Assembly (NCBI GenBank): GCA_012026715.1
Contig: VEPB01000099.1
Coordinates: 1-31,468, forward strand
Direction of reading: 5' to 3'
From: Methylococcaceae bacterium
GTDB taxonomy: Bacteria; Pseudomonadota; Gammaproteobacteria; Methylococcales; Methylococcaceae
DNA length: 31,468 nucleotides
How positions within the stretch are numbered: position 1 is the stretch's first letter; every line of letters begins with the position of its first letter. The position numbers were made by a program, and so were the translations under genes. Of the stretch, positions 17,009 through 25,773 are shown in pieces. The notes beneath the pieces were generated by a model, which was not told where the DNA came from, did no database searches, and worked only from the letters and a program-made list of their open reading frames with translations.

Positions 17009-17066
17009 TGTGTTTGGCAACGGCTGCTGCTTTGGCTCAGTGCGTCTGTTCCTGAGGAATTCGTTG

Positions 17067-18734
17067 ATGACATCGTTTACGAAGAAACCGCTCCTGCTTT
17101 GTTACGCCTCCCTCTTCGCGTTGTCCCTCTGCTCCTGTTCCCAGAATCCCGGCAAGTCCGGATCTGAACTCAGTGTAAACGACTCTGACGCCTCGGCGTC
17201 AACCGCCGGGGCCAAAAAAACGCGGACATTCCGAATTTCCAAGAATGGCTTGCGGCGCCTTCAGGCCGCCAAGAAGGCCGGCGTCGGCGGCAAGAAATAC
17301 GACAACCTGTGGGATCGTTTGTTCGCCCTCTATGACCTTCCACTCATCGAGCATGAGTCCATCGAAAGAGAGATGGAGTGGTTCGTCAATCACCAGGATT
17401 ATCTGGATCGAGTGCAGACCCGGGCCGAGCCGTTTCTCTACAACATCGTGTTGCACCTTGAAAAGAAAGGGGTTCCCGGCGAATTGGCGTTGCTGCCAGT
17501 GATCGAGAGCGCCTTTCAGCCGCAGGTGATTTCACCGGCAAATGCGGCGGGTATTTGGCAGTTCATCCCGGAAACCGGGCGGCGTTACGGGTTGAAGAAG
17601 AACCCGCATTACGACGGTCGCCGGGACGTCTACGCCTCTACCCGTGCCGCGATCAAGTATCTGCGCAAGCTGCATGACCAATTCGACGGCGATTGGTTGT
17701 TGGCCGTCGCCGCGTACAACTGCGGTGAAGGCGCGGTTTCTCGCGCAATCGAGCGCAATACCGCGAGGGGGTTGCCCACCGACTTCTGGGCCCTTGATTT
17801 GCCTCAGGAAACCCGCGCTTACGTTCCGCGGTTGCTGGCGGTGTCGCGAATCTTTGCGGACGCCGACGAGTATGGAGTTGCGCTGCATCCGTTGCCTAAC
17901 CGTGCCCTGTACCGGACCGTCAAGGTGCATTCGCAACTGGATTTGGCGCTGGCGGCCGATGCGGCCGATATCTCCTTGAACAAGCTGTTTGAGCTGAATC
18001 CTGGTTTCAGCCATCAGAAAGCCGATGTCGAGGGTGGGTATCGCTTGTTCGTGCCGGCCGACAAATACCGCACCTTTAAGGACGAGTTGGGTCGGATGGC
18101 CGAGCAGTCCGCATCAATCAATCGTGCTCGGGCCGATGATTGGTTCGGGAGCGACGTGGAGGAGGCGGAATTTATTGACGAAGAAAACGATGCCAAGGCT
18201 GGCTTGAAGCGCTCGCAGCGGGTTAAGTCCAAGGAGTCCGCGCACGGGGGCGAGCGCGCCGAGAAAGGCCGCGGAATCGGTGAGTTGGCAAGGCGCGGCG
18301 ATGAACCCAAGGGACGGGTGCGGGAGGAACTAGCGGTGGACGGCTCCGGGCGCCTGTCGATCAAATCGGGCAAGCGCTCCACCTATGCCGTGGAGCCTGG
18401 TGACAGCCTCACCTCCATTGCCCGCAAGACCGGCGTCGATGTGGAGCAATTGAAGAAGTGGAATGGATTGAATGGCAAGACTCCGATCAAGAGCGGACAG
18501 AATTTGGTGGTTTGGGACAAAGACTCCGCCAACAAACTGCCCCTGACCGGCGCCGGTGCCGGTATCAAGCCGTCTCAGTCGCTCAGATACACGGTCAAGC
18601 AGGGTGATTCCCTGTTTGCCATTTCCCGCAAATTCAATGTCACCTTGGCAGATTTGCGGAAATGGAATGGCCGCAATCTGGATAAGCAATTCAAGCCCGG
18701 AATGAACCTGACCATCTCTCGGGAAAAGGACTAG
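17067..18734 (+). CDS. mltD: Membrane-bound lytic murein transglycosylase, MltD-like, with two LysM domains
   Basis: Cleaves peptidoglycan glycan strands to 1,6-anhydro-muropeptides at the outer membrane. The 555-residue protein starts with a lipoprotein signal: hydrophobic core LLLCYASLFALSL and lipobox LCSC with probable lipidated C24. The SLT family 1 domain spans about 100-270, with catalytic E147 in the IESAF motif and AAGIWQFIPETGRRYGL. A long charged linker follows (about 340-435), then two LysM peptidoglycan-binding domains at about 440-485 and 508-551. E. coli MltD (452 residues) is shorter; the extra length is mainly the linker. ATG 17067 has GAGGAA seven bases upstream; the frame is open further but inside the divergent gene. 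Confidence 0.94.
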   Translation: MTSFTKKPLLLCYASLFALSLCSCSQNPGKSGSELSVNDSDASASTAGAKKTRTFRISKNGLRRLQAAKKAGVGGKKYDNLWDRLFALYDLPLIEHESIEREMEWFVNHQDYLDRVQTRAEPFLYNIVLHLEKKGVPGELALLPVIESAFQPQVISPANAAGIWQFIPETGRRYGLKKNPHYDGRRDVYASTRAAIKYLRKLHDQFDGDWLLAVAAYNCGEGAVSRAIERNTARGLPTDFWALDLPQETRAYVPRLLAVSRIFADADEYGVALHPLPNRALYRTVKVHSQLDLALAADAADISLNKLFELNPGFSHQKADVEGGYRLFVPADKYRTFKDELGRMAEQSASINRARADDWFGSDVEEAEFIDEENDAKAGLKRSQRVKSKESAHGGERAEKGRGIGELARRGDEPKGRVREELAVDGSGRLSIKSGKRSTYAVEPGDSLTSIARKTGVDVEQLKKWNGLNGKTPIKSGQNLVVWDKDSANKLPLTGAGAGIKPSQSLRYTVKQGDSLFAISRKFNVTLADLRKWNGRNLDKQFKPGMNLTISREKD

Positions 18735-19066
18735 ACGAATCCCCGGCGGCTCTGACGCGGGCGTTGAGATTCCTGGCAGGCGTCGGGATTGACGAGTCCG
18801 CGTATTCCCTTCGGCTGGACTTGGGATAGCTCCGGCGAACTTCCTTTCAGCAGAACTCCCACGGTTGGGCGGTGGCGATCTGGCGTTGAGAGCCCGTTCC
18901 GTTGCCGGACCCGATCCATAGCTGTGGATTGGCCTTTTTTCAACGCTCGACCCGGTGCGGTCGAGGCATCGAACTCCATCTTGAGCGGGTCATGGCGGCA
19001 GAGGGCATCGAACTCGGGTAGGCGCTGGGCCGGACCGGCAGCGACCGCGCTCTGCCGGTCAGCCAC
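18731..19066 (-). CDS. Unrecognised open frame in a gene-poor gap; doubtful
   Basis: The 576 bases between mltD and the hybrid kinase hold no gene I can name. The longest frames are this reverse one (111 codons from a GTG, open to about 19150) and an overlapping forward one at 18789-19154. The reverse frame has a protein-like stretch (LPEFDALCRHDPLKMEFD) and ends sharing CTAG with the mltD stop, but I see no ribosome-binding site, domain or motif. The forward frame is rich in R, S and W and looks like a shadow. Either a remnant of a lost gene or non-coding sequence is possible. Confidence 0.2.
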   Translation of the reverse strand: MADRQSAVAAGPAQRLPEFDALCRHDPLKMEFDASTAPGRALKKGQSTAMDRVRQRNGLSTPDRHRPTVGVLLKGSSPELSQVQPKGIRGLVNPDACQESQRPRQSRRGFV

Positions 19067-19310
19067 ACGTTCACTGAGCGGACGGAACGCGTCTGCCGAC
19101 GCGATGGCCGATCTCCCTTTCGAAACGCTGAAAATCTTCCTGCTGGTTTCTTAGCAATTGCAGCTAGAGAATGCAGTGCTCAGGGAGCTGATCGACTCAA
19201 CGGATGACGGCCTCCCATCCTGGTGGTGCAGTTCTTGCGCCTCGGGAACGATTTAAGAATTCAGCAGTGTCCCGACTCTCGGAGCCGGTTGGATCGATGG
19301 CGAGGCGGAT

Positions 19311-22265
19311 ATGGTTGAAACCCTAATAAGCATCCTGGATGCTCGAAATTTCATGCCCCACGGAACCTGTCTGCTTTGGCGATCCGGCTTGCTCTATCTG
19401 CATGTGGTTTCGGATCTGCTGATCGCGGCATCCTATGTATCGATACCGGTCGCACTGACTTATTTTGTCTCCAAACGCACGGATCTGCGATTTGGCTATG
19501 TGTTCTTCCTGTTCGGCGCCTTCATCCTGGCCTGCGGAACGACCCACGTCATGGAGGTCTGGACCATCTGGGATCCGATCTACGGGATCTCCGGCCTGAT
19601 CAAGGCGGCTACCGCGGTGATTTCGGTGGCAACCGCGGTCATTCTCTGGCCGCTGATCCCCAAGGCATTGAATGTGCCCAGCATCGGCCAGCTGGAGACG
19701 GTCAATCGAGAGTTGCAACATGAAGTTGGGGAACGCAAGAAAGCCGAGGTTGAGGTTCGGCGTCTGAACGCGGGCTTGGAACAGTTGGTCGGCGAGCGCA
19801 CGGCGCAGCTGCTGGAGACGAACCGCAAGCTGAAGGATGAGTCGGAGGCGCTCAAGCGGGCGGAGGAGAAATATCGCTTCGTGACCGAGCATTCCGGAGA
19901 CTGGGTGTTCTGGATCGACCAGCATGGCCGTTTTGCCTATTGTTCGCCCTCATGTCTGGACCTCACCGGATTTTCCTCTCGCGATTTCGAGGAGGATGCC
20001 GATTTGTTCCATCGCCTGATTCAGGAACCCGATCGGCCGGTTATACGCCGTTGGAGCGAGCGTCCCCAAACTGGCGAAACCATCGATGCGGAATTTCGCA
20101 TCGTGCACCGAGATGGCCGGGAGCGCTGGCTCAACCATCGCAGTCAGCCGGTGTTCGGGAATGACGGGAGATTTCTCGGCTTCCGAGGCAGTCACCGCGA
20201 CATCACCGACCGCAAATTGGCGGAGCAGGAACTGGAGCGGTACCGCCTCGACCTGGAGCAACTGGTCAGTGATCGCACCGTGGAACTTTATCAGGCGAAA
20301 GCCGCAGCCGAAGAGGCCAGCGAGGCCAAGAGCCAGTTCCTGGCGAACATGAGCCATGAGATCAGGACTCCCATGAACGCCATCCTGGGCCTGACCTTTC
20401 TGATGGGAAAGACCCAACTGTCGCCGCAGCAGCAAGAGTACGCCGGCAAGATCGAAGGGGCGGCCCGTTCATTGCTGGGGATCCTCAACGATATCCTGGA
20501 TTTTTCCAAGGTGGAGGCTGGCAAGATCGTCTTGGAGCGGATCCCTTTCCAGCCGGAGGAAGTGCTGCGCAATCTGGCGGTGATACTGGGGTCTGCGGCG
20601 CAGGACAAGGATATCGAAGTCCTGTTTCGGATCGATCCCCGCTTACCGGTTTCGTTGATGGGTGATCCTCTCCGGATCCAGCAGGTGTTGATCAATCTGG
20701 GCGGCAATGCCGTCAAATTCACCGAGCACGGGGAGGTGGTGATTGCGGTGGAAGTGGAGTCGCTCTCCGAGAATGGCGCCAGGTTGGCGTTCGCAATCAA
20801 GGACACCGGCATCGGCATCAAGCGCGATCAGCTTGAAAGAATCTTCGATGGCTTCACTCAGGCCGAAGCCTCCACCAGTCGCCGCTTCGGCGGCAGCGGC
20901 TTAGGGTTAGCCATCAGCCGTCGACTGGTGGAGTTGATGGGAGGCGAACTGGCGGTGACCAGCGAAGTCGGCAAGGGCAGCGAATTCCGGTTCGTGGTGG
21001 AATTTGCGGTCGCCACCGAAGCCGCCGCGAGTAAGGCTGCCCCTGCCATCCCTCGCCTCCATGCGCTGGTCGTCGACGATAATTCCGTCGCGCGCGAGGT
21101 GCTCGTCGATATGGTGAATGCCTTGGGATGGACTTGCGAAAGCTGCGCCAGCGGCGCGGAAGCCCTGGAAAGATTCACCAACGGATCCGGCCCCGAGATC
21201 GACTTGGTGTTGCTGGATTGGCGCATGCCGGGACTGAATGGCATGGAAACCGCGCGGCAGACCCGCGCGGTCGAACGCGCCCAGTCACGACGTGCGTCGC
21301 TGATCATGATTACGGCCCACAGTCGGGATGCGCTGACCGATACCAACAATCTTCTCGACGGTTTTCTCACGAAGCCGGCCACCGCCTCCATGTTGCTCGA
21401 TGCTGTTGCCGAGAAGACCCATGGAGCCGCAGTCAGACCCGGCAGCATCCGGGAATCGTTGGGGGCGCTGGCGGGACTGCGGCTGCTGTTGGTGGAAGAC
21501 AACGCGATCAACCAACAGGTGGCGCGGGAGATATTGGAAGCAGAGGGGGCCGAGGTGGTGGCGGCCAATCACGGCGGGGAAGCCATCGCGGAAGTCCGTA
21601 GTGCCGATCCGCAGTTCGATGCGGTGCTGATGGACTTGCAAATGCCGGAGATCGATGGCTTCCAGGCGACCCGGGAGCTTCGCGCGCGAGGTTACATCGA
21701 GTTGCCCATCATCGCCATGACCGCCAACGCCATGGCGTCTGATCGCCAAGCCTGTCTGGCTGCAGGTATGAACGACCATGTGGCCAAGCCGATCGACGTT
21801 GAAGCGTTGTTGGAGACTCTCAAGCGCTACTGCGTTGAGGCGCGCCCCGGGGCTGCTGGTCATCCAGCCGCTCCGGGCGTCAAGCCCGAGTCGGCATCCG
21901 GGCTGCCGCCTGCCGATATCGAACCGGAACCGGCATTGGCTCGTATGGCTGGTAATCGCAGTCTATATGGGCGCGTCTGTCATGACTTCGTTGCGCAGCA
22001 AGCGGATGCCGTGAGCCGGATCGTTGCGGCCCTCGATGCCGGCGATCAGCCGCAGGCGCGCCGCCTCACTCATACGCTGAAAGGGTTAGCGGCAACCGTT
22101 GGGGCAATCGCGATCTCGGAGTCCGCGGCTCAGCTGGAAGCGGCGCTAAAGAGTGGGGCGGATCGGTCCGAGCTTGACGAGCGGCTGCGCCAACTGGCCA
22201 TGACCATCGATCGCGTCATACCGGAACTGGGCCGACTGGCGGAGCAATTCAGCCGCCAGCAATAG
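19311..22265 (+). CDS. Ethylene-receptor-like hybrid histidine kinase (EBD-PAS-HisKA-HATPase-REC-REC-HPt)
   Basis: A 984-residue inner-membrane sensor. Residues 14-115 form three hydrophobic helices resembling the plant/cyanobacterial ethylene-binding domain. D35, Y42, I72, C75 and H79 match ETR1 D25, Y32, I62, C65 and H69, all at a +10 offset; C75 and H79 would hold Cu(I). A coiled coil (about 130-185) leads to a PAS domain (about 187-300) and a second coiled coil. The kinase has H349 in NMSHEIRTPMNAILG, N-box GGNAVKFT, DTGIGI and GGSGLGLAIS. Receiver 1 has D636 (LLDWRMPG), receiver 2 D775 (LMDLQMPEIDG), and the C-terminal HPt H921 (THTLKG). ATG 19311 has GAGG five bases upstream. There is no DNA-binding output, so phosphate must pass to another protein. 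Whether the ligand is ethylene is inference. Confidence 0.93.
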   Translation: MVETLISILDARNFMPHGTCLLWRSGLLYLHVVSDLLIAASYVSIPVALTYFVSKRTDLRFGYVFFLFGAFILACGTTHVMEVWTIWDPIYGISGLIKAATAVISVATAVILWPLIPKALNVPSIGQLETVNRELQHEVGERKKAEVEVRRLNAGLEQLVGERTAQLLETNRKLKDESEALKRAEEKYRFVTEHSGDWVFWIDQHGRFAYCSPSCLDLTGFSSRDFEEDADLFHRLIQEPDRPVIRRWSERPQTGETIDAEFRIVHRDGRERWLNHRSQPVFGNDGRFLGFRGSHRDITDRKLAEQELERYRLDLEQLVSDRTVELYQAKAAAEEASEAKSQFLANMSHEIRTPMNAILGLTFLMGKTQLSPQQQEYAGKIEGAARSLLGILNDILDFSKVEAGKIVLERIPFQPEEVLRNLAVILGSAAQDKDIEVLFRIDPRLPVSLMGDPLRIQQVLINLGGNAVKFTEHGEVVIAVEVESLSENGARLAFAIKDTGIGIKRDQLERIFDGFTQAEASTSRRFGGSGLGLAISRRLVELMGGELAVTSEVGKGSEFRFVVEFAVATEAAASKAAPAIPRLHALVVDDNSVAREVLVDMVNALGWTCESCASGAEALERFTNGSGPEIDLVLLDWRMPGLNGMETARQTRAVERAQSRRASLIMITAHSRDALTDTNNLLDGFLTKPATASMLLDAVAEKTHGAAVRPGSIRESLGALAGLRLLLVEDNAINQQVAREILEAEGAEVVAANHGGEAIAEVRSADPQFDAVLMDLQMPEIDGFQATRELRARGYIELPIIAMTANAMASDRQACLAAGMNDHVAKPIDVEALLETLKRYCVEARPGAAGHPAAPGVKPESASGLPPADIEPEPALARMAGNRSLYGRVCHDFVAQQADAVSRIVAALDAGDQPQARRLTHTLKGLAATVGAIAISESAAQLEAALKSGADRSELDERLRQLAMTIDRVIPELGRLAEQFSRQQ

Positions 22266-22480
22266 GTGGGGGCATCAGGACCGAAGTAACCGACCGGCAT
22301 AGCCGCCAATTCGACATCCTCATTGTCACCCGCGACAGTGTGGTGGACGAGGATCGCGGATTGGTGGCTGGTGCCGTCGATTTCCTCCCCAAACCGGTGA
22401 GCAGGCCGGTGGAACCGGTTTGGGAGTCGCGATCGGCGATCAGGGTCTCACGCCGCAACCGGGTTGTAGTGGCCGGCTGA
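22265..22480 (+). pseudogene. Remnant of a response regulator receiver domain
   Basis: Immediately after the kinase stop, one frame is open to TGA 22478-22480. It reads FDILIVTRDSVVDEDRGLVAG followed by AVDFLPKPVSRPVE. This is the back half of a receiver domain: the strand ending in T, the helix with D/E-rGLxxGAVD, and the conserved K-P pair that contacts the phosphorylation site. The front half, with the acidic pocket and phospho-acceptor Asp, is missing, and there is no ATG, GTG or TTG start at the head of the frame. The variant GAVDFxxKPVS is common in receivers of GGDEF or HD-GYP regulators, but no output domain remains. It is most simply a 5'- and 3'-truncated relic of the kinase's partner. 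Confidence 0.6.
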
Positions 22481-22551
22481 CCGCGCGTGCCGGATTTTTC
22501 GCCGTCTCCGGTATCATGGGTGGCAATGTCCCGATACCGCTTCAGGAAACC

Positions 22552-24033
22552 ATGTCTGTGCTCAGCCTAATTCTGTGGACTCCGGCCGTGGGAGCTTTGC
22601 TGCTCTCGCTGCTGCCGCCGGAGCGGATTCGACTGATCCGATCCCTCGCCATCGGCTTCGCGACTGTGGCTGGCGTGGCCAGTTGGAGTCTGGCTTTTCA
22701 GTTCGACGGAACCGCCGGAGAGTTCCGGTTCGGCGAATCCACGCCGTGGAATCCGGAACTGGGCAGTAGCTACGCCTTGGGCCTGGATGGCTTCGCGCTG
22801 CCCATGCTGATGCTGGGCACCCTGCTGACGGTGATCGCCGTTCTGGCTTCTCAGAGTCGGCAGGAGCGGGTGAAGGGCTACCACGTCTGCCTGCTGCTGT
22901 TGCAGTTCGGCATCGAGGGCGTCTTCATGGCGCGGGACTGGGTGCTGTTCTACGTGTTCTGGGAGGCGACCCTGATCCCTCTGTTCTTTCTCATCGACCA
23001 ATGGGGCGGGGCGCGCCGGCACACCGCCAGCCTCAACTTCGTGCTCTACACCATGGGCGGTTCGGTGTTCATGCTGATCGCCCTGTTGGCGGTCTATACC
23101 GCGTCGCCCGAGCATTCCACCGCGATGGATTCCATGGCCCGCGCCGCCGCGGCGCTGCCTCGGGGACAGCAGACCCTGGTGCTGGCTGGCCTTTTGATCG
23201 GCTTCGGGGTCAAGATCCCGGTGTTTCCGCTGCATGGATGGCTGCCCTTGGCCCACGTGGAGGCGCCCAGCCCGGTCAGCATTCTGTTGTCAGGGGTGCT
23301 GCTCAAGATGGGCGCTTACGGCCTATTGCGGGTGGTGGGCATGTTGCCGGATGGCGTCGCGGCTCTTCAACCCCTGCTGTTGGCGCTGGCTTTGGTCAGC
23401 ATCCTCTACGGCGGCCTGCTGGCCTGGCGCCAGACCGACCTCAAGGCGATGGTCGCCTATTCCTCCATCAGCCACATGGGCGTGGTGGTGCTGGGCATCG
23501 CCTGCCTCAACCCGGCCGGCCTGCTGGGCGCAAGCCTGCAAATGAGTGCCCATGGTTTGGTGGCCGGTTCCCTGTTCCTGCTGGTCGGCCTGATGTACGA
23601 ACGGACCCACACCCGAGAACTGGCGGATTACGGCTGTCTGGCGCAGCAGGCGCCGCGCTTCGCCGTACTCACCACGACGGCGCTGTTGGCGGCATTGGGG
23701 CTGCCCGGCACGGCGGGTTTCGTGGCTGAACTGCACACCCTGATCGGCGGCCTGGCGCGCTGGGGCTGGTGGGTACTGCCGCTGCTGCTGAGTGTTTTGA
23801 TCAGCGCCGCCTATGCCGTCCGCACCATCGTCCGCCTCTGCACCGGTCCGATCCGGCCCGCGACGCAGCGTCTCGCCGACCTGCGCGGTCACGAATTGGT
23901 GGCGGCCTGCCTGTTGGTGGCTGGAATCCTGGTGCTGGGCGTGGCGCCGGGGCCGCTGATCGGGATTGTCTCCGGAGCGGTCGAGAATCTGGCCGCGCGG
24001 TTTGGCGAGGTGCATTTGTTGGCGGCGCGGTGA
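22552..24033 (+). CDS. nuoM: NuoM-like antiporter subunit (complex I subunit 4 family), isolated
   Basis: Polytopic membrane protein of 493 residues, related to the proton-pumping subunit NuoM of NADH:quinone oxidoreductase and to Mrp antiporter subunits. The key charged residues of the pump are present: E138 in FWEATLIPLFF, K221 in GVKIPVFPLHGWLP, K252 in LLKMGAYGLLR and E393 in GFVAELHTL. These match E. coli NuoM E144, K234, K265 and E407. ATG 22552 has AGGA five bases upstream; the frame is open further upstream but overlaps the regulator remnant. No other nuo, mrp, hyf or dab gene is adjacent, so this is either a second copy or part of a dispersed complex. The symbol is by similarity only. 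Confidence 0.85.
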   Translation: MSVLSLILWTPAVGALLLSLLPPERIRLIRSLAIGFATVAGVASWSLAFQFDGTAGEFRFGESTPWNPELGSSYALGLDGFALPMLMLGTLLTVIAVLASQSRQERVKGYHVCLLLLQFGIEGVFMARDWVLFYVFWEATLIPLFFLIDQWGGARRHTASLNFVLYTMGGSVFMLIALLAVYTASPEHSTAMDSMARAAAALPRGQQTLVLAGLLIGFGVKIPVFPLHGWLPLAHVEAPSPVSILLSGVLLKMGAYGLLRVVGMLPDGVAALQPLLLALALVSILYGGLLAWRQTDLKAMVAYSSISHMGVVVLGIACLNPAGLLGASLQMSAHGLVAGSLFLLVGLMYERTHTRELADYGCLAQQAPRFAVLTTTALLAALGLPGTAGFVAELHTLIGGLARWGWWVLPLLLSVLISAAYAVRTIVRLCTGPIRPATQRLADLRGHELVAACLLVAGILVLGVAPGPLIGIVSGAVENLAARFGEVHLLAAR

Positions 24034-24093
24034 TCCAGGGTGATGAGTTAGCCCACGTGACGCCCTGCCGATCAGTGCAACCGTCGCCGGTGG

Positions 24094-25773
24094 TCAAGAT
24101 TCCCTTGCCGCCGCCAGCAGCTCCTCCGCATGGGTCAGGGTCGATTCGGTGATCTTGACGCCGCCCAGCATGCGGGCGATTTCCCGGATGCGTTCATCCG
24201 GCTCCAGCCGGCGCACGCCGGTGCGGGTCTTGCCGCCGTCGGCGGTCTTTTCCACCAGCAGGTGATGGTGGCCTTGGGCCGCCACCTGGTGCAGATGGGT
24301 GATGCAAAACACCTGGCGGCCGCCCGCCACGGTGCGCAGTTTCTGGCCGACGATCTCCGCCACGCCGCCGCCGATACCGGTGTCCACTTCGTCGAAAACC
24401 AGGGTAGCCACGGATTTGGAATCGGTGGCGGCAACCTGGATCGCCAGGCTGAGGCGGGACAGCTCACCGCCCGATGCGACCTTGCTCAGCGGCCGCGGCG
24501 GCAAGCCGGGGTTGGCGCTGACGGTGAATTCGATGCGGTCCCAACCGTGGGCGGAGGGGGGTGACGCGGGTTCGGCGCTCAGTTCGACCCGGAACTGGCC
24601 CTGGGGCATGCCCAGTTCGCGGATCAGCCCGGTGATGCGCTCTTGCAGGGTTTGGGCCGCCGTCTCGCGCCGCTGCGACAGCGCCGTCGCGGCGGCGCGG
24701 TAGCGTTGCAGCAGTTGTTCGCAGCGGTTTTCCAACTGGGCGATGGTTTCCGAGCTGTGTTCCAGCCCGTCCAGTTCCCGCCGCAATCCGGTCAGATGGG
24801 CTTTCAGTTCCTGCGGCGCGGTGTGGTGCTTGCGGGCCAGCCGGTGGAAATCCCCCAGCGTGTCGTCCAGCCAGGTCAGCCGGGCCGGGTCGGCTTCCAG
24901 CCGGTCCAGTTGCCGGCGCAGTTCGTGGGTGACGTCCTTGACCAGGATCTGGGCTTCCCGCAGCTGTTGCGGCAGTTCGGCCAACTCCGGCACCAGCCGG
25001 GCGATGTCTTCCAGCCCGTTGATCGCCTGGTGCAGCGAGGCGTTGACGCTATGGCGCTCGTCGTCGTACAGCAGCTCGATCTGGCTCTGGCCGGTGGTCA
25101 GGATACGGCCGACGTTGGCCTGCAGGGTCTGTTCCTCACTGAGTTCCTGGTAATCCAGCCGCTCGATGTCGTGCTGTTCCAATTCGTCGATCTGAAACCG
25201 CAGCAATTCTTCGCGGGCGGCGCCGTCGGCGGCGGATTTCCGGAGCCGCTCCAGTTCCTCGCTGGCGGCGCGCCAGTCCCGGTAGATGCTCTGCAATTCG
25301 GCCAGGGCCTCGCCGTTGCCGGCGGATTCGTCCAGCAGCCGACGTTGTTCCTGATTCTGCAATAAATGCAGATGGGCGTGCTGGCCGTGGATTTCCACCA
25401 GCTTGGAGGCTAGCTCCTGCAAGGCCTGCAGGGTCGCCGGGCGGTTGTTGATGAAGGCGCGGGAGCGGCCGTCCTGGCTCACCACCCGCCGCACCAGGCA
25501 CAGGCCGCCTTCGTCGGTCAATTCGTTGTCGGCCAGCCAGGCGGCCGCTTCCGGGGCGTCGTCGAGGTCGAATTCCAGGTTGATCTCGGCCTTGTCGGCA
25601 CCGGGGCGGATCAGCCCGGAATCGGCCCGATCGCCCAAGGCCAGCCCCAAGGCATTCATGAGGATGGACTTGCCGGCGCCGGTCTCGCCGGTCAACACGA
25701 TGAGCCCGCGCTCCAGTTCCAGCGACAGGGATTCGACCACCGCCAGGTCCTTGATGGTGAGGTGGGTCAACAT
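24094..25773 (-). CDS. recN: DNA repair protein RecN
   Basis: SMC-like ATPase that holds broken DNA ends and sister chromatids together in double-strand-break repair. The 559-residue length matches E. coli (553). Walker A is GETGAGKS at 29-36. The middle (about 155-370) is coiled coil rich in E, Q, L and R. The C-terminal half has LSRLSLAIQVA and Walker B VLVFDEVDTGIGGGVAEIVG-type residues (here LVFDEVDTGIGGGVAEI). ATG 25773 overlaps the end of nadK by seven bases, so the two are translationally coupled. nadK-recN adjacency is common in gammaproteobacteria. I see no LexA box immediately upstream within nadK. Confidence 0.96.
   Translation of the reverse strand: MLTHLTIKDLAVVESLSLELERGLIVLTGETGAGKSILMNALGLALGDRADSGLIRPGADKAEINLEFDLDDAPEAAAWLADNELTDEGGLCLVRRVVSQDGRSRAFINNRPATLQALQELASKLVEIHGQHAHLHLLQNQEQRRLLDESAGNGEALAELQSIYRDWRAASEELERLRKSAADGAAREELLRFQIDELEQHDIERLDYQELSEEQTLQANVGRILTTGQSQIELLYDDERHSVNASLHQAINGLEDIARLVPELAELPQQLREAQILVKDVTHELRRQLDRLEADPARLTWLDDTLGDFHRLARKHHTAPQELKAHLTGLRRELDGLEHSSETIAQLENRCEQLLQRYRAAATALSQRRETAAQTLQERITGLIRELGMPQGQFRVELSAEPASPPSAHGWDRIEFTVSANPGLPPRPLSKVASGGELSRLSLAIQVAATDSKSVATLVFDEVDTGIGGGVAEIVGQKLRTVAGGRQVFCITHLHQVAAQGHHHLLVEKTADGGKTRTGVRRLEPDERIREIARMLGGVKITESTLTHAEELLAAARES

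Noticed and set aside
16902..17066. N-terminal extension of the lytic transglycosylase to 16902
   Set aside because: It lies inside the divergent methyltransferase gene, lacks a ribosome-binding site, and would bury the lipoprotein signal peptide that starts at ATG 17067.
22249..22458. Reverse frame over the response-regulator remnant
   Set aside because: No recognisable content; the forward strand carries the receiver-domain signature.
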